Numbered from the stretch's first letter, positions 28,844-36,180 are shown. The stretch: DNA of 64,000 nt from Acidithiobacillus ferridurans (GCF_003966655.1 NZ_AP018795.1:2001501-2065500), one strand, 5' to 3'. The notes: a model not told the origin generated them from the sequence alone. Numbers and translations are program-made.

Positions 28844-28857
28844 TTGATTTCGGTCAA
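28844..28857. promoter_or_regulatory. Fnr/DNR-type box upstream of the globin operon
   Basis: TTGATTTCGGTCAA is TTGAT-N4-GTCAA, one base from the Fnr palindrome and equal to the pattern reported for DNR/NNR. A GATAAA (28823-28818 on the minus strand) would serve as -10, putting the box near -40, a class II activator position. Confidence 0.6.
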
Positions 28858-28878
28858 GTTTGGCTGGGTCATGCCGCT

Positions 28879-30048
28879 CTACGCGTTATCGCGGATAATG
28901 GCGGCGGCTCGTTGCCGGGCATGTCGCAACTCTCCATGGTATATATGGGTTTGGTATCCTCGTATCGGTGTGGTAGTGAGAGCTTTGAGCACAGAATGCT
29001 TTTGTGAGCGCGTCCAGTGAATCTCTGCAACCATGGAGAGTCCGGGCCGCAGGGGATGCTGGGCGAGTTCTGCGGCGGGTAATGCGATACGTACCGGCAC
29101 CCGTTCGACGATATGGATGTAATTTCCGGTGGCATTCTCCGGCGGCAGGATGCTGAAGGCACTGCCGGCACCCGGCAACAGTCCCAGAACTTTGCCATGA
29201 TAATGAACATCGCCGCCATAGTAATAACTGGTCAACTGAACGTTTTGTCCGGGGCGGACATGCCGCATGGCGGTTTCTTTCACGTTGGCTACGACCCACA
29301 AATCATTGAGGGGCACCACGGAAAACAGGTGCTGATCGGGGTGCACCATCAGTCCGGGGTAGGCGGTGCGCTCCGCGACATAACCTGATACCGGTGCGCG
29401 GACAACTCGGCGTTGCCATTGAATATCGGCCTGTTCAAACTGTGCCGCGGCCTGGCGCACGAGGGGGTTCGTTTGCAGGGTGGTGCCCGCTATGATGGCT
29501 TGCGTGCCTTTTAGCGCCGCTTGGGCCGCCGCTACCTGTGCTGTCGCAGCAGCAATTTCGTTTTGTGTGTCTTCCAGGCGGATGGCGGAAACAGCGCCAC
29601 TCGGCAGGGACTGCTTATAGCGGATAAAATCGGCGTTCAATTTGCGGAGTTCGGCGTTTTTGGCACTGACGGTCTGTTGCAGCGCGGTGACCTTGGCGAA
29701 ATCCCTGCGTACCTGCCTGACCGTCGCCGCCAGATGTGCCGCGGCTTGCTGTAGTGCGATCCGCGAGCGATGGGCCTGAAGGGTAGCCATTACCTGTCCG
29801 GCGTGGACGAATTCGGTATTTTCTACGAGTACCCTGCTGATGGTGCCGGCCGTCTGGCTATCCACCGGCGTAATATTGCCGGAGACGTAGGCATCGTTGG
29901 TTTCTATCCAGTACTGCCCCCGCAAAAACCACCACGCGGCCCAGATCAATCCGGCAAGCACGAAAATAAGGGTAACGAGCACCAGCATCCGGGTGCGTTT
30001 TTCCGGCTGGATGGGAGCACTCGAATGTTCGGCCTTCTGCATGCTCAT
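28879..30048 (-). CDS. EmrA-type membrane fusion protein of an efflux pump
   Basis: The 389-aa HlyD-family adaptor has one N-terminal transmembrane helix (MLVLVTLIFVLAGLIWAAWWFL, described in part), a biotinyl-lipoyl-like half motif (ETNDAYVSGNITPVDSQTAG), a long alpha-hairpin (residues about 95-190) and a beta-barrel with VVRAPVSGYVAERTAYPGLMV. It couples an inner-membrane MFS pump to an outer-membrane channel. Its start overlaps the stop of the upstream outer-membrane factor gene (ATGA), and the third partner is the next gene up, so all three parts form one operon. Confidence 0.9.
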   Translation of the reverse strand: MSMQKAEHSSAPIQPEKRTRMLVLVTLIFVLAGLIWAAWWFLRGQYWIETNDAYVSGNITPVDSQTAGTISRVLVENTEFVHAGQVMATLQAHRSRIALQQAAAHLAATVRQVRRDFAKVTALQQTVSAKNAELRKLNADFIRYKQSLPSGAVSAIRLEDTQNEIAAATAQVAAAQAALKGTQAIIAGTTLQTNPLVRQAAAQFEQADIQWQRRVVRAPVSGYVAERTAYPGLMVHPDQHLFSVVPLNDLWVVANVKETAMRHVRPGQNVQLTSYYYGGDVHYHGKVLGLLPGAGSAFSILPPENATGNYIHIVERVPVRIALPAAELAQHPLRPGLSMVAEIHWTRSQKHSVLKALTTTPIRGYQTHIYHGELRHARQRAAAIIRDNA

Positions 30049-31478
30049 GCGGGATTCTTCCGCGGGGTATATCCGCCACCTAGCGCTGAATGCAGCAATA
30101 CCCAGGATTGCGCATTTTGCATCTTTAAGGCCAGCAGTTGATTGTTTATTTCTGTTTCCTGAATCTGTGCGCTATAGACTTCCGCTTTGTCCGTAATTCC
30201 GGAATGAAAGGCAGATTCAGCCAGCGCCGTGGTATGCTCGGCGGCGAAAATCATCTGCCGTTGTGCGCGAAGTTTTTGGCGTATCTGTCGCCAGGTGGCC
30301 AGCCGACCGGCAATCTCGCGCACCGCGCCGAGGATGGTGGCGCGATAATGGTCTTCCGTGGCTAGATATAATGCATTTTTCTCTTTCAGTTGGGCGCGTA
30401 ATCTCCCCCCTTCGAAAATCGGCAGAGATATGACCGGGCCAAGGGCATGTGCAAGATTGCCGGGGCTGAACAGATCTCCCAGATGAATACTATTCCATCC
30501 CGCAAACAGGGCGATATTCACGTCGGGATAAAAGGCCGCGCGTGCCGCGCCCACCTGTTGCGCCGCGACTTCTGTTTCCCAGCGCGCAGCGACTATATCC
30601 GGACGGTGAGCAATGAGGCGTAGGGGCAAATTCCGCGGCATGGTGATCGTGGATAGCGTGGGCAACGGCTCTACCGGAATATCCCGCCCCCAATCGGGTC
30701 CGTGTCCGACCAGTGCCGCCAATATGTAGCGCTGCTGAGCAATGGCTGCCTGCATGTCGGCTACCGACTGGCGTGCCCCTGCGCGCGCCTCTTCCTGAAG
30801 ATAAACAGCGCGGGCATCGCTCAGGCCGTCGTGCCAGCGCTGTTGTTCCAGGCGGAGTAAGGAGGTGTGCAGAACTTCCGCGCGATCCAATTGCCGGAGG
30901 CGTTGTACATCACCTGCCAGCAAAAGGTAGTGCCACGCCAACTGGGTGGAAAGCAATATTTTTGCCTCGGCGTAATCCGCCTGGTGTACGCGTACTTCCC
31001 CCAGGGCGGCGCGTACGCGGTCGCTGTCCCGTCCCCACAAATCCAGGTGATAGCGCATTTCCAGAGGATTGAGAGCACCATAGGTGATGGTTTTGCCGTT
31101 CAACGGGGCGTGCAAGCCTTGCCGGGAAAAGTGCTCCTGAGTCACCGATGCACCCGCGGAAAAATGCGGGAGAAGGGCGGCATGCTGGTCTGCCGCAGCC
31201 GCTTTGGCTTGCAGAATGCGCGCACTGGCGACCTGCAGCGAAGGATTGTTGCGCAACGCTTCGCTAATCAACGTATTCAGCGCTGGTAGCTGTGCCGAAG
31301 TCCACCAGTTTGACACGGGCCAGGTACCCGTAAGCACACCATTATGGCCGTCAACGTATGCCAGGGTTCCGCTGAGTTGCGTATCCTGCGCCATTTTGCC
31401 GCCGGGGAGATGCGGCGGTAGGCGTGCGCAGGCGCCGAGCAACAACAACGGTAGGATAAGGGCGATGCGGCGTTTCAT
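30045..31478 (-). CDS. Outer-membrane efflux lipoprotein, NodT/OprM type
   Basis: A 477-aa TolC-like outer-membrane factor. The N-terminus is a lipoprotein signal (ALILPLLLLGACARLPP with lipobox cysteine near residue 17). Two outer-membrane-efflux repeats follow, with the first-repeat segment NTLISEALRNNPSLQVASARI and the second-repeat segment LIAHRPDIVAARWETEVAAQQVGAARAAFYPDV typical of the NodT subgroup. It provides the exit duct for the EmrAB-like pump. Its ATG shares one base with the emrB-like stop (TGATG). Confidence 0.92.
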   Translation of the reverse strand: MKRRIALILPLLLLGACARLPPHLPGGKMAQDTQLSGTLAYVDGHNGVLTGTWPVSNWWTSAQLPALNTLISEALRNNPSLQVASARILQAKAAAADQHAALLPHFSAGASVTQEHFSRQGLHAPLNGKTITYGALNPLEMRYHLDLWGRDSDRVRAALGEVRVHQADYAEAKILLSTQLAWHYLLLAGDVQRLRQLDRAEVLHTSLLRLEQQRWHDGLSDARAVYLQEEARAGARQSVADMQAAIAQQRYILAALVGHGPDWGRDIPVEPLPTLSTITMPRNLPLRLIAHRPDIVAARWETEVAAQQVGAARAAFYPDVNIALFAGWNSIHLGDLFSPGNLAHALGPVISLPIFEGGRLRAQLKEKNALYLATEDHYRATILGAVREIAGRLATWRQIRQKLRAQRQMIFAAEHTTALAESAFHSGITDKAEVYSAQIQETEINNQLLALKMQNAQSWVLLHSALGGGYTPRKNPA

Positions 31479-33022
31479 CAGGGTTCCACCAGTTCTTCCA
31501 GCGCCTGGCGCACCCGGACATCCGGTTCGGCGAAAACCACCCGTTTAGCCAACAATAACAGACTGGCCACGATCAGAAACCCCCATGCGGCGATGTAAAA
31601 TATTTCATTGAAAGCGAGCATTGCAGCATGGTGGTTTATGTAGTCAGATGTCCTCGCACTTTTCACGGAGGCGTTGAACATGGATGTTATCGTGCCGCTA
31701 TTTTCAGTGAGAAAATGCGCGTGAAGAATCGTCCTTCTGTCAAATAGAGTGGCTATTATCGGAATGCCCATGGCCTGTCCAGACACCCGCAGCAGATTTA
31801 AGAAGGCGGTGCCACGCATTTCGGCGGCTCCACGCAATCCGGAAAGCGCGATGGCGATCAATGGCGGGAATAGACCGCCCAGAAACATGCCCACAAGTAT
31901 CTGCGGCCAGATCAGTTCATCAAATGAAGCCGTCCGATTGTAGGAGGAAACCCAGAAACTGCCTGCCGAAAATCCCAGCAGGGAAATCATCCCGAGTATG
32001 CGCGCATCAATGTGATTCAAAAAACGCTGGGTGAGCGTGGCACTAAGTTTTGAGAAAATAGCCATGGGCAATAATAAAAGGCCGACCATCCATGCGGAAT
32101 AGCCCATGGTCAACTGAAACCCAACAATATAGAGAGCCATTGTGCCCTGAAAAAAGAGAGCAGTAAAAAATAGGCCGATTGCGCCGATCAGAAAATTACG
32201 GCGCCGCAGAAAGCGCAGTTCCAGCAAGGGGTGGATGCTGTGCCATTCCCAGAGCGCGAAGAAAACAAGCGCGGCAGCACCGATAATCGTCAGAAAAATG
32301 ATGGTATTGGAACGCCACCAACTGATGATTTCTCCGGAATTGAGTGCAGACTCCAGCGCTGCCAAGGCAATCAGCAGGAAAATCAGCCCCGGCCAGTCTA
32401 ATGGCGGATGGCGATGTTCCGCTTCACGCCCGACCAGAAGAATCGCGCTGATCAAGGCCACCGCGACGGCAATGGGCATGTTGAGGTAAAACAGCCAACG
32501 CCAACCCAGGGTGTCGGTGATCCAGCCCCCGATGGTCGGCCCCAAGGTGAACGGTGTAATGGCCGCAACACCCCAAAGAGTGAGGCCGATATTGCGCCGC
32601 TGCGGCGTGTAGTGACGCAGGATGACACCAAGTGAGATGGGAATGGTCAATCCGCCCGCATAACCCTGGACGATGCGCGCGGCCAAAAACCAGTGGTAAT
32701 TGCTGGTCTGGGCGCATACGGCGGAAGCCAGGGCAAAGGCGAGGAAGGCGGCGACCAGGCTACGCATCTCCCCCCAGCGGTTCAGAAACCACGTCGCGGT
32801 GGGAAAAGCCAGTGCCATGGCCAGGAAAAAATTCGCCTGGGTCCAGTCTGCATAAGCGGGATTGACGCCCAGACTTCCGGCAACACGGGGGATCATGGGC
32901 AGATAGGCCCCGGTGTTGAAGAGTACGAGGAAGTGACCGAGCCCGATCACCAGGTTGAGGAGTACCACCATGGACGCGCTGAGCGTTGGTATCGGGGCGG
33001 CAACACGGAGGGAGGATGTCAC
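31478..33022 (-). CDS. EmrB/QacA-type MFS drug efflux transporter (DHA2)
   Basis: The 514-residue protein shows about fourteen hydrophobic helices, with motif A-like RWGEMRSLVAAF and motif C-like ARIVQGYAGGLTIPISLGVILR and WGVAAITPFTLGPTIGGWITDTLGWRWLFYLNMP (given in pieces). It is the proton-driven inner-membrane pump of the tripartite system. The start is GTG at 33022 without an obvious ribosome-binding site, so it may be mis-set by a few codons. First gene of the operon; divergent from the LysR gene, its likely regulator. Confidence 0.9.
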   Translation of the reverse strand: MTSSLRVAAPIPTLSASMVVLLNLVIGLGHFLVLFNTGAYLPMIPRVAGSLGVNPAYADWTQANFFLAMALAFPTATWFLNRWGEMRSLVAAFLAFALASAVCAQTSNYHWFLAARIVQGYAGGLTIPISLGVILRHYTPQRRNIGLTLWGVAAITPFTLGPTIGGWITDTLGWRWLFYLNMPIAVAVALISAILLVGREAEHRHPPLDWPGLIFLLIALAALESALNSGEIISWWRSNTIIFLTIIGAAALVFFALWEWHSIHPLLELRFLRRRNFLIGAIGLFFTALFFQGTMALYIVGFQLTMGYSAWMVGLLLLPMAIFSKLSATLTQRFLNHIDARILGMISLLGFSAGSFWVSSYNRTASFDELIWPQILVGMFLGGLFPPLIAIALSGLRGAAEMRGTAFLNLLRVSGQAMGIPIIATLFDRRTILHAHFLTENSGTITSMFNASVKSARTSDYINHHAAMLAFNEIFYIAAWGFLIVASLLLLAKRVVFAEPDVRVRQALEELVEP

Positions 33023-33074
33023 GGGCGCGGCGTTTGCTATTTATCGGAAGACGCGGCGATAATGCGGCCCGTGT

Positions 33075-33115
33075 ATATATAGGTCAAATTGGAAATTTAT
33101 AACTAATATATAGGT
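33075..33115. repeat. Paired 10-base direct repeats in the emr/lysR control region
   Basis: ATATATAGGT occurs at 33075-33084 and 33106-33115, start-to-start 31 bases (three helical turns), flanking the small palindrome AAATT-GGA-AATTT (33086-33098). They fill the 104-base divergent gap and are plausible binding sites for the LysR regulator. Confidence 0.5.
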
Positions 33116-33126
33116 GATGGCGATAT

Positions 33127-34050
33127 ATGGATACCGAGCTTTTGCTGACTTTTCTAACCGTGGCACGGTCCGGGGGCATCAGTGCGGCGGCCAGGATGCT
33201 GCACCGCAGTCAACCGGCGGTGACGGAGCGTTTGCAGAAACTCACCCAGCAAGTGGGAGAACCACTCACCATGCGCAGCGGCCGGGGTATTCGCCTCACG
33301 CCGGCCGGGGAGGCGCTGCTCTCCACCGCACAGCGGATGCGCGATGTGGTCGACGAATTTGACGACATCGTGTTGCGCCGGCAGCGCCTGCAAAACGGCG
33401 TGCTGCGCATCGCCGCGACCAATACGGTGGCCAATTATTTTCTGCCGCAACGTCTGGTGGCCTTTCGGCGCCAGTTCCCCGATGTGGAGCTCCAACTGCG
33501 TGGTGGCATCATCGACTGGTCGGACATCTCGTTGTCCGACTGGGATTTGTTCTTTCTGGAAGGCGGGCTGGACCTGGAAGGATTGCCTTCCTACTATACG
33601 GTAACGCCATGGTTACGCGATGAAATCATGACGATTTTCCCAGAGGGACACCCGCTGCTGGCGCAAGACGAGCTCACCCTGGAAAGCCTCATGTCCTACC
33701 CCATGATCTGGCGGGAACGCGCCTCGGGCATTCGCCGCTCCGTGGAGCAGGTGTTTCATAACGCGCACTTGACGCCCAAACCATCCATCGAAGTGACCGG
33801 TGTCGAGGCGGTGGGTGCCGCCGTGGATGCAGGACTGGGTATCGGATTTGTGACTGCCGCAGCCTTGCGCTTCCGAAAAGACTGGCGCGTCCATGTGCGC
33901 CGCTTACCGTCGCCTAACGGCATTCAATGGACCCTGTATATGGCCAGACCGCAGCCGATTTATCAGTCCCATACCATCCGGGCATTTCTGCAATTTCTGG
34001 ATGCGGACGCGGTGCATGCTTCAGACACCGCAGCCGCATCGCCGCGTTAA
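33127..34050 (+). CDS. LysR-family transcription regulator
   Basis: The 307-aa protein has the N-terminal winged helix-turn-helix (LLLTFLTVARSGGISAAARMLHRSQPAVTERLQKL, residues 5-40), a linker helix and a periplasmic-binding-like effector domain (VLRIAATNTVANYFLPQRLVAF; GIGFVTAAALRF near 245). LysR proteins usually control the divergent neighbour, here the efflux operon, in response to a small ligand. The stop overlaps by four bases the convergent small gene at 34047-34334. Confidence 0.9.
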   Translation: MDTELLLTFLTVARSGGISAAARMLHRSQPAVTERLQKLTQQVGEPLTMRSGRGIRLTPAGEALLSTAQRMRDVVDEFDDIVLRRQRLQNGVLRIAATNTVANYFLPQRLVAFRRQFPDVELQLRGGIIDWSDISLSDWDLFFLEGGLDLEGLPSYYTVTPWLRDEIMTIFPEGHPLLAQDELTLESLMSYPMIWRERASGIRRSVEQVFHNAHLTPKPSIEVTGVEAVGAAVDAGLGIGFVTAAALRFRKDWRVHVRRLPSPNGIQWTLYMARPQPIYQSHTIRAFLQFLDADAVHASDTAAASPR

Positions 34051-34334
34051 GCGTCTTGCACTTCTGCCGACGCCATTACGGGGATCATGGACTCCGCCGC
34101 GTCGATCACCCCACGCTCGGCTTCCAATACATCCCCCTTGGCACGTTCCCGCTCCACCAGGCTGATGATCCGGGCCACCTGCGCGGGTTTTACCGCAAGG
34201 TACTCGGCTATCGCCTTGATGTCTTCCTTCAGTTGCGCCTGTATGGAGTTGATGCCCTCCCGGCGGTTGATGATGTCTTCTATGGCCTCGCGGGCCTTGT
34301 GATCCAGTTCCAAAGTAACTCCCTGATTTGCCAT
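34047..34334 (-). CDS. Small helical protein of unknown function, possibly DNA-binding
   Basis: I do not recognise this 95-aa protein with confidence. It is highly charged and helical: LDHKAREAIEDIINRREGINSIQ, then QLKEDIKAIAEYLAVKPAQVARII, then LVERERAKGDVLEAERGVIDAAE. The layout recalls small phage double-strand-DNA-binding proteins (T4 DsbA group), by eye only. It has no strong ribosome-binding site and begins 41 bases after the small membrane-protein gene upstream, so it may be co-transcribed with it from the LexA-box promoter. Confidence 0.6.
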   Translation of the reverse strand: MANQGVTLELDHKAREAIEDIINRREGINSIQAQLKEDIKAIAEYLAVKPAQVARIISLVERERAKGDVLEAERGVIDAAESMIPVMASAEVQDA

Positions 34335-34375
34335 GTGTGGTCGGCTCTAAAGCCATTTTTGCCCGGCGCAGTTTA

Positions 34376-34606
34376 TCACGGCCGCACGGTAAAAGGCTCC
34401 GTGGCGGGTTGGTCTTGTGCGGTGCTCTGGAAAGTGGCCGTATGCGTATGCTGAGTCCGCTGAAGAACCACAGACTCCATAGAGGACGTCGAACCGGGCT
34501 GATAATCTTTGTCCTGATGTCCCAGCCAGAGGCCAATCAGCGCGCCAAAGACCAGAATACTCGCCGTCTTGGGCCGGAACTGCGATGCGGAATGATGGGG
34601 TGCCAT
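34376..34606 (-). CDS. Small membrane-anchored protein behind a LexA box
   Basis: A 76-aa protein with a short N-terminus, one hydrophobic helix (TASILVFGALIGLWLG, about residues 14-29) and a Ser/Thr/Gln-rich tail of about 45 residues that would be extracytoplasmic or cytoplasmic depending on topology. No family is recognised. GGAGG six bases before the ATG at 34606 makes a strong translation start. A LexA-type operator lies 23-38 bases upstream, so it should be induced by DNA damage. Single-helix SOS proteins in other bacteria (SidA, YneA, TisB) block division or depolarise membranes; a similar role here is inference. Confidence 0.68.
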   Translation of the reverse strand: MAPHHSASQFRPKTASILVFGALIGLWLGHQDKDYQPGSTSSMESVVLQRTQHTHTATFQSTAQDQPATEPFTVRP

Positions 34607-34628
34607 GTGATGCCTCCTTCGGTGGTAA

Positions 34629-34644
34629 CTGTATAAAAGTACAG
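34629..34644. promoter_or_regulatory. LexA (SOS) operator
   Basis: CTGTATAAAAGTACAG fits CTGT-N8-ACAG exactly, with the flanking bases TA...TA of the extended E. coli-type site. On the minus strand it overlaps the -10 (TACTGT) of a promoter whose -35 TTGCCA is 17 bases upstream. Confidence 0.7.
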
Positions 34645-34735
34645 TACACGCTGAAGGGGCTCATGGCAAGTGCGATGGTGGTGGGTGTTACCGTTGGACA
34701 GCGGTTATCGGGGGAGTGGGAAAACCCTGTCCCAG

Positions 34736-34930
34736 CAATAAAGACTCCACCTCCGCAGCCCCCATCTCCCAGGGATGCCGTTTGCGGTGAAACAGCACGA
34801 ACCGTTTGACCCAATAGGCATAAGCCTGCTCGGTACGCAGGCTGTAATGACGCAGTCGCAGCGCTTCCCGTATTTACTCCAGCAGCCGTGGTTGGCGAGT
34901 AGGGGTATTTGTGGTGCCCGTTGTAGCCAT
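34736..34930 (-). pseudogene. N-terminal fragment of an integron-type integrase
   Basis: From an ATG at 34930 the minus strand reads MATTGTTNTPTRQPRLLE, a TAA at 34876-34874, then IREALRLRHYSLRTEQAYAY and WVKRFVLFHRKRHPWEMGAA before similarity stops near 34736. This is the SAM-like N-terminal domain of integron integrases (tyrosine recombinases), and the stop is one base from CAA, the residue usual there. The catalytic domain with R-H-R-Y is absent. It faces away from an attI-like site, as intI does in integrons. Confidence 0.75.
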
Positions 34931-34954
34931 GTATGTTCCCTCATGTTAGTCTGC

Positions 34955-35003
34955 ACTTATCAATGTTACACAGCACTATGGTGCAGCCCAATTTACGTTA
35001 GGC
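34955..35003 (+). other. attI-like integron recombination site
   Basis: The segment between the integrase fragment and the first cassette ends in GTTAGGC (34997-35003) and is preceded by AATGTTACACAGCA and CAGCCC, closely parallel to class 1 attI (ATGTTACGCAGCA, CGCCC, then GTTAGGC). Position and spacing to the integrase start (67 bases) fit an attI. Confidence 0.6.
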
Positions 35004-35021
35004 TCTTCAGGAGAAGATACT

Positions 35022-35327
35022 TTGATTACCTGCTATCTTCGCTATACTGTTGACCCCTTTAAACTCAAAGAATTTGAGGTTTACGGAAAAATGTGGATTC
35101 TACTTGTGGAGAAATTTGGCGGCAAACATCATGGTTACTTTATGCCTCACGAAGGCACAAACAATGTCGCGATTGCCTTGTTTTCGTTCCCTTCGCTTGC
35201 GGCCTACGAGATATACCGCACTAAAGCTGCCAGTGACCCAGAATGCCAAGCGGCTATGGGTTACTACGAAGAAACAAAGTGTTTTTTTAGTTATGAGCGT
35301 TCTTTTATGCGCCCAGTATTCGAATAG
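35022..35327 (+). CDS. NIPSNAP-family protein, first integron cassette
   Basis: A 101-aa protein with the NIPSNAP ferredoxin-like fold pattern (ITCYLRYTVDPFKLKEFEVYGKMW at the start; IALFSFPSLAAYEIYRTKAASDPE in the middle; RSFMRPVF at the end). Small NIPSNAP proteins are common in integron cassettes; their activity is unknown. The start is TTG at 35022 with GGAG upstream, 19 bases after the attI core, the classic spot for a first cassette. Base composition is less GC-rich than the flanking chromosome, in line with foreign origin. Confidence 0.75.
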   Translation: MITCYLRYTVDPFKLKEFEVYGKMWILLVEKFGGKHHGYFMPHEGTNNVAIALFSFPSLAAYEIYRTKAASDPECQAAMGYYEETKCFFSYERSFMRPVFE

Positions 35328-35336
35328 ACATGTTTA

Positions 35337-35360
35337 GCCTAACATTACGCTCAAGTTGGC
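35337..35360 (+). other. attC left arm of the first cassette, right half lost
   Basis: GCCTAAC (35337-35343) followed by ATTACGCTCAAGTTGGC matches the R''-L'' arm of attC sites (compare AATTCGTTCAAGCCGAC). No GTTRRRY right core follows before the next gene; instead a truncated toxin gene begins within the arm. Confidence 0.55.
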
Positions 35361-35477
35361 CTGAGCAGCTCACTTCGGTTGCTCCTTGTGTGTCACTGCT
35401 ATCGGAGCGATGACAACGTCATTCGCATCATTTCCGCTCGCAAAGCCACGGCCAAGGAATCCAAGTTCTATCCGTAG
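35361..35477 (+). pseudogene. brnT: 3' part of a BrnT-type toxin gene
   Basis: In frame up to a TAG at 35475-35477 the sequence reads LSSSLRLLLVCHCYRSDDNV then IRIISARKATAKESKFYP, the C-terminal half of BrnT-like ribonuclease toxins. Upstream the frame enters the attC arm and meets a TAA, so the first half of the toxin, including its start, has been lost. It precedes brnA in the usual order. Confidence 0.7.
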
Positions 35478-35486
35478 AGGTGTCAT

Positions 35487-35696
35487 ATGCGCAATGAGTA
35501 CGACTTCTCCGCTGCCAAGAAGAACCCTTACGCAGCACAGCTCAAGAAGCAAATCACGATTCGGCTCGACGAAGAGTCCATCATGTACTTCAAGGCAATC
35601 TCTGAAGACGTTGGAATTCCGTACCAGAGCCTCATCAACCTGTATTTGCGAGACTGCGCAGCTTCTCATCGAAAGCTCAATCTCAACTGGAAGTGA
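35487..35696 (+). CDS. brnA: BrnA-type antitoxin (ribbon-helix-helix), orphaned
   Basis: A 69-aa antitoxin: MRNEYDFSAAKKNPYAAQLK, then KKQITIRLDEESIMYFKAI (the DNA-binding beta strand) and IPYQSLINLYLRDCAAS (helices of the RHH dimer). BrnA neutralises BrnT and represses its own operon. AGAGG six bases before the ATG supports the start. The gene is intact although its toxin partner just upstream is truncated, so it can no longer act as a classic toxin-antitoxin pair. Confidence 0.8.
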   Translation: MRNEYDFSAAKKNPYAAQLKKQITIRLDEESIMYFKAISEDVGIPYQSLINLYLRDCAASHRKLNLNWK

Positions 35697-35715
35697 GTAC
35701 CTCTGTTTTCCCGAG

Positions 35716-35788
35716 GGCTAACCCTTCCATCGAAGGGGCGTCCACAAGCGGGCTTCGCCCACTTGCGGCCGCCCCTCATGTCAAACGT
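35716..35788 (+). other. attC site interrupted by a group II intron
   Basis: GGCTAAC (35716-35722), then a strong imperfect hairpin built from GGGGCG/CGCCCC and CAAGCGGG/CCCACTTG with a TTCG-type tip, then TCAAACGT. The right core should read CGTTRRRY but changes after CGT to GTGCG, the 5' end of a group II intron. This is the 3' attC of the brnTA cassette. Confidence 0.6.
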
Positions 35789-36180
35789 GTGCGCCGGGCA
35801 TGGCGCGTTACTTTATAGGTGAAAGTCCTATGGCTAGGTCTGCAGAGCCGAAGGCAAGGAGAAGGGCAAGGGCGTCGTCGCGAGGCGGGGTCTGAAGGAA
35901 GCGCAATCCGAAACGGCGGGGCGATGAACAAACAAAAACCGGATAGGAGGCGTGATGCATTCGGGACGAGCGAGCACGTGACCGCAAAGTCCACCATCTG
36001 CGATTGGGTGCATTTTGTAAATCCGGGATCCAGCAAGCCATTGCGCAAGTGCTGTCCGTGCAATGGGAATCCCACTTCCACCCGCACAGCTACGGCTTCC
36101 GCCCCAACCGCTCGGCGCACCAGGCGATCCGCCAAAAGATCTGGTGCGGGAACTGACCCGTCGTACAAGAGGCAAACACA
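35789..36180 (+). mobile_element. Decayed group II intron
   Basis: The segment opens with GTGCGCCGGGCATGGCGCG and continues with GGTGAAAGTCC and GGTCTGAAGGAAGCG, the 5' end and domain I landmarks of bacterial group II introns. The domain is followed, after a large deletion, by two short pieces of reverse transcriptase. Domains V and VI and the 3' boundary were not found, so the intron is not mobile. Confidence 0.7.
36025..36175 (+). pseudogene. Fragments of group II intron reverse transcriptase
   Basis: One frame reads IQQAIAQVLSVQWESHFHPH then SYGFRPNRSAHQAIRQ (36025-36132), the RT region around the YGFRP motif; it ends at a TGA at 36154. A second frame, from 36138, reads DLVRELTRRTRGK, like the segment near the start of the X/maturase domain. 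The catalytic YADD block between them is deleted. Confidence 0.65.

Noticed and set aside
34705-34956. Minus-strand 83-codon frame over the integrase fragment
   Set aside because: It is in a different frame from the integrase similarity and has no recognisable features; the integrase reading with its TAA is better supported.
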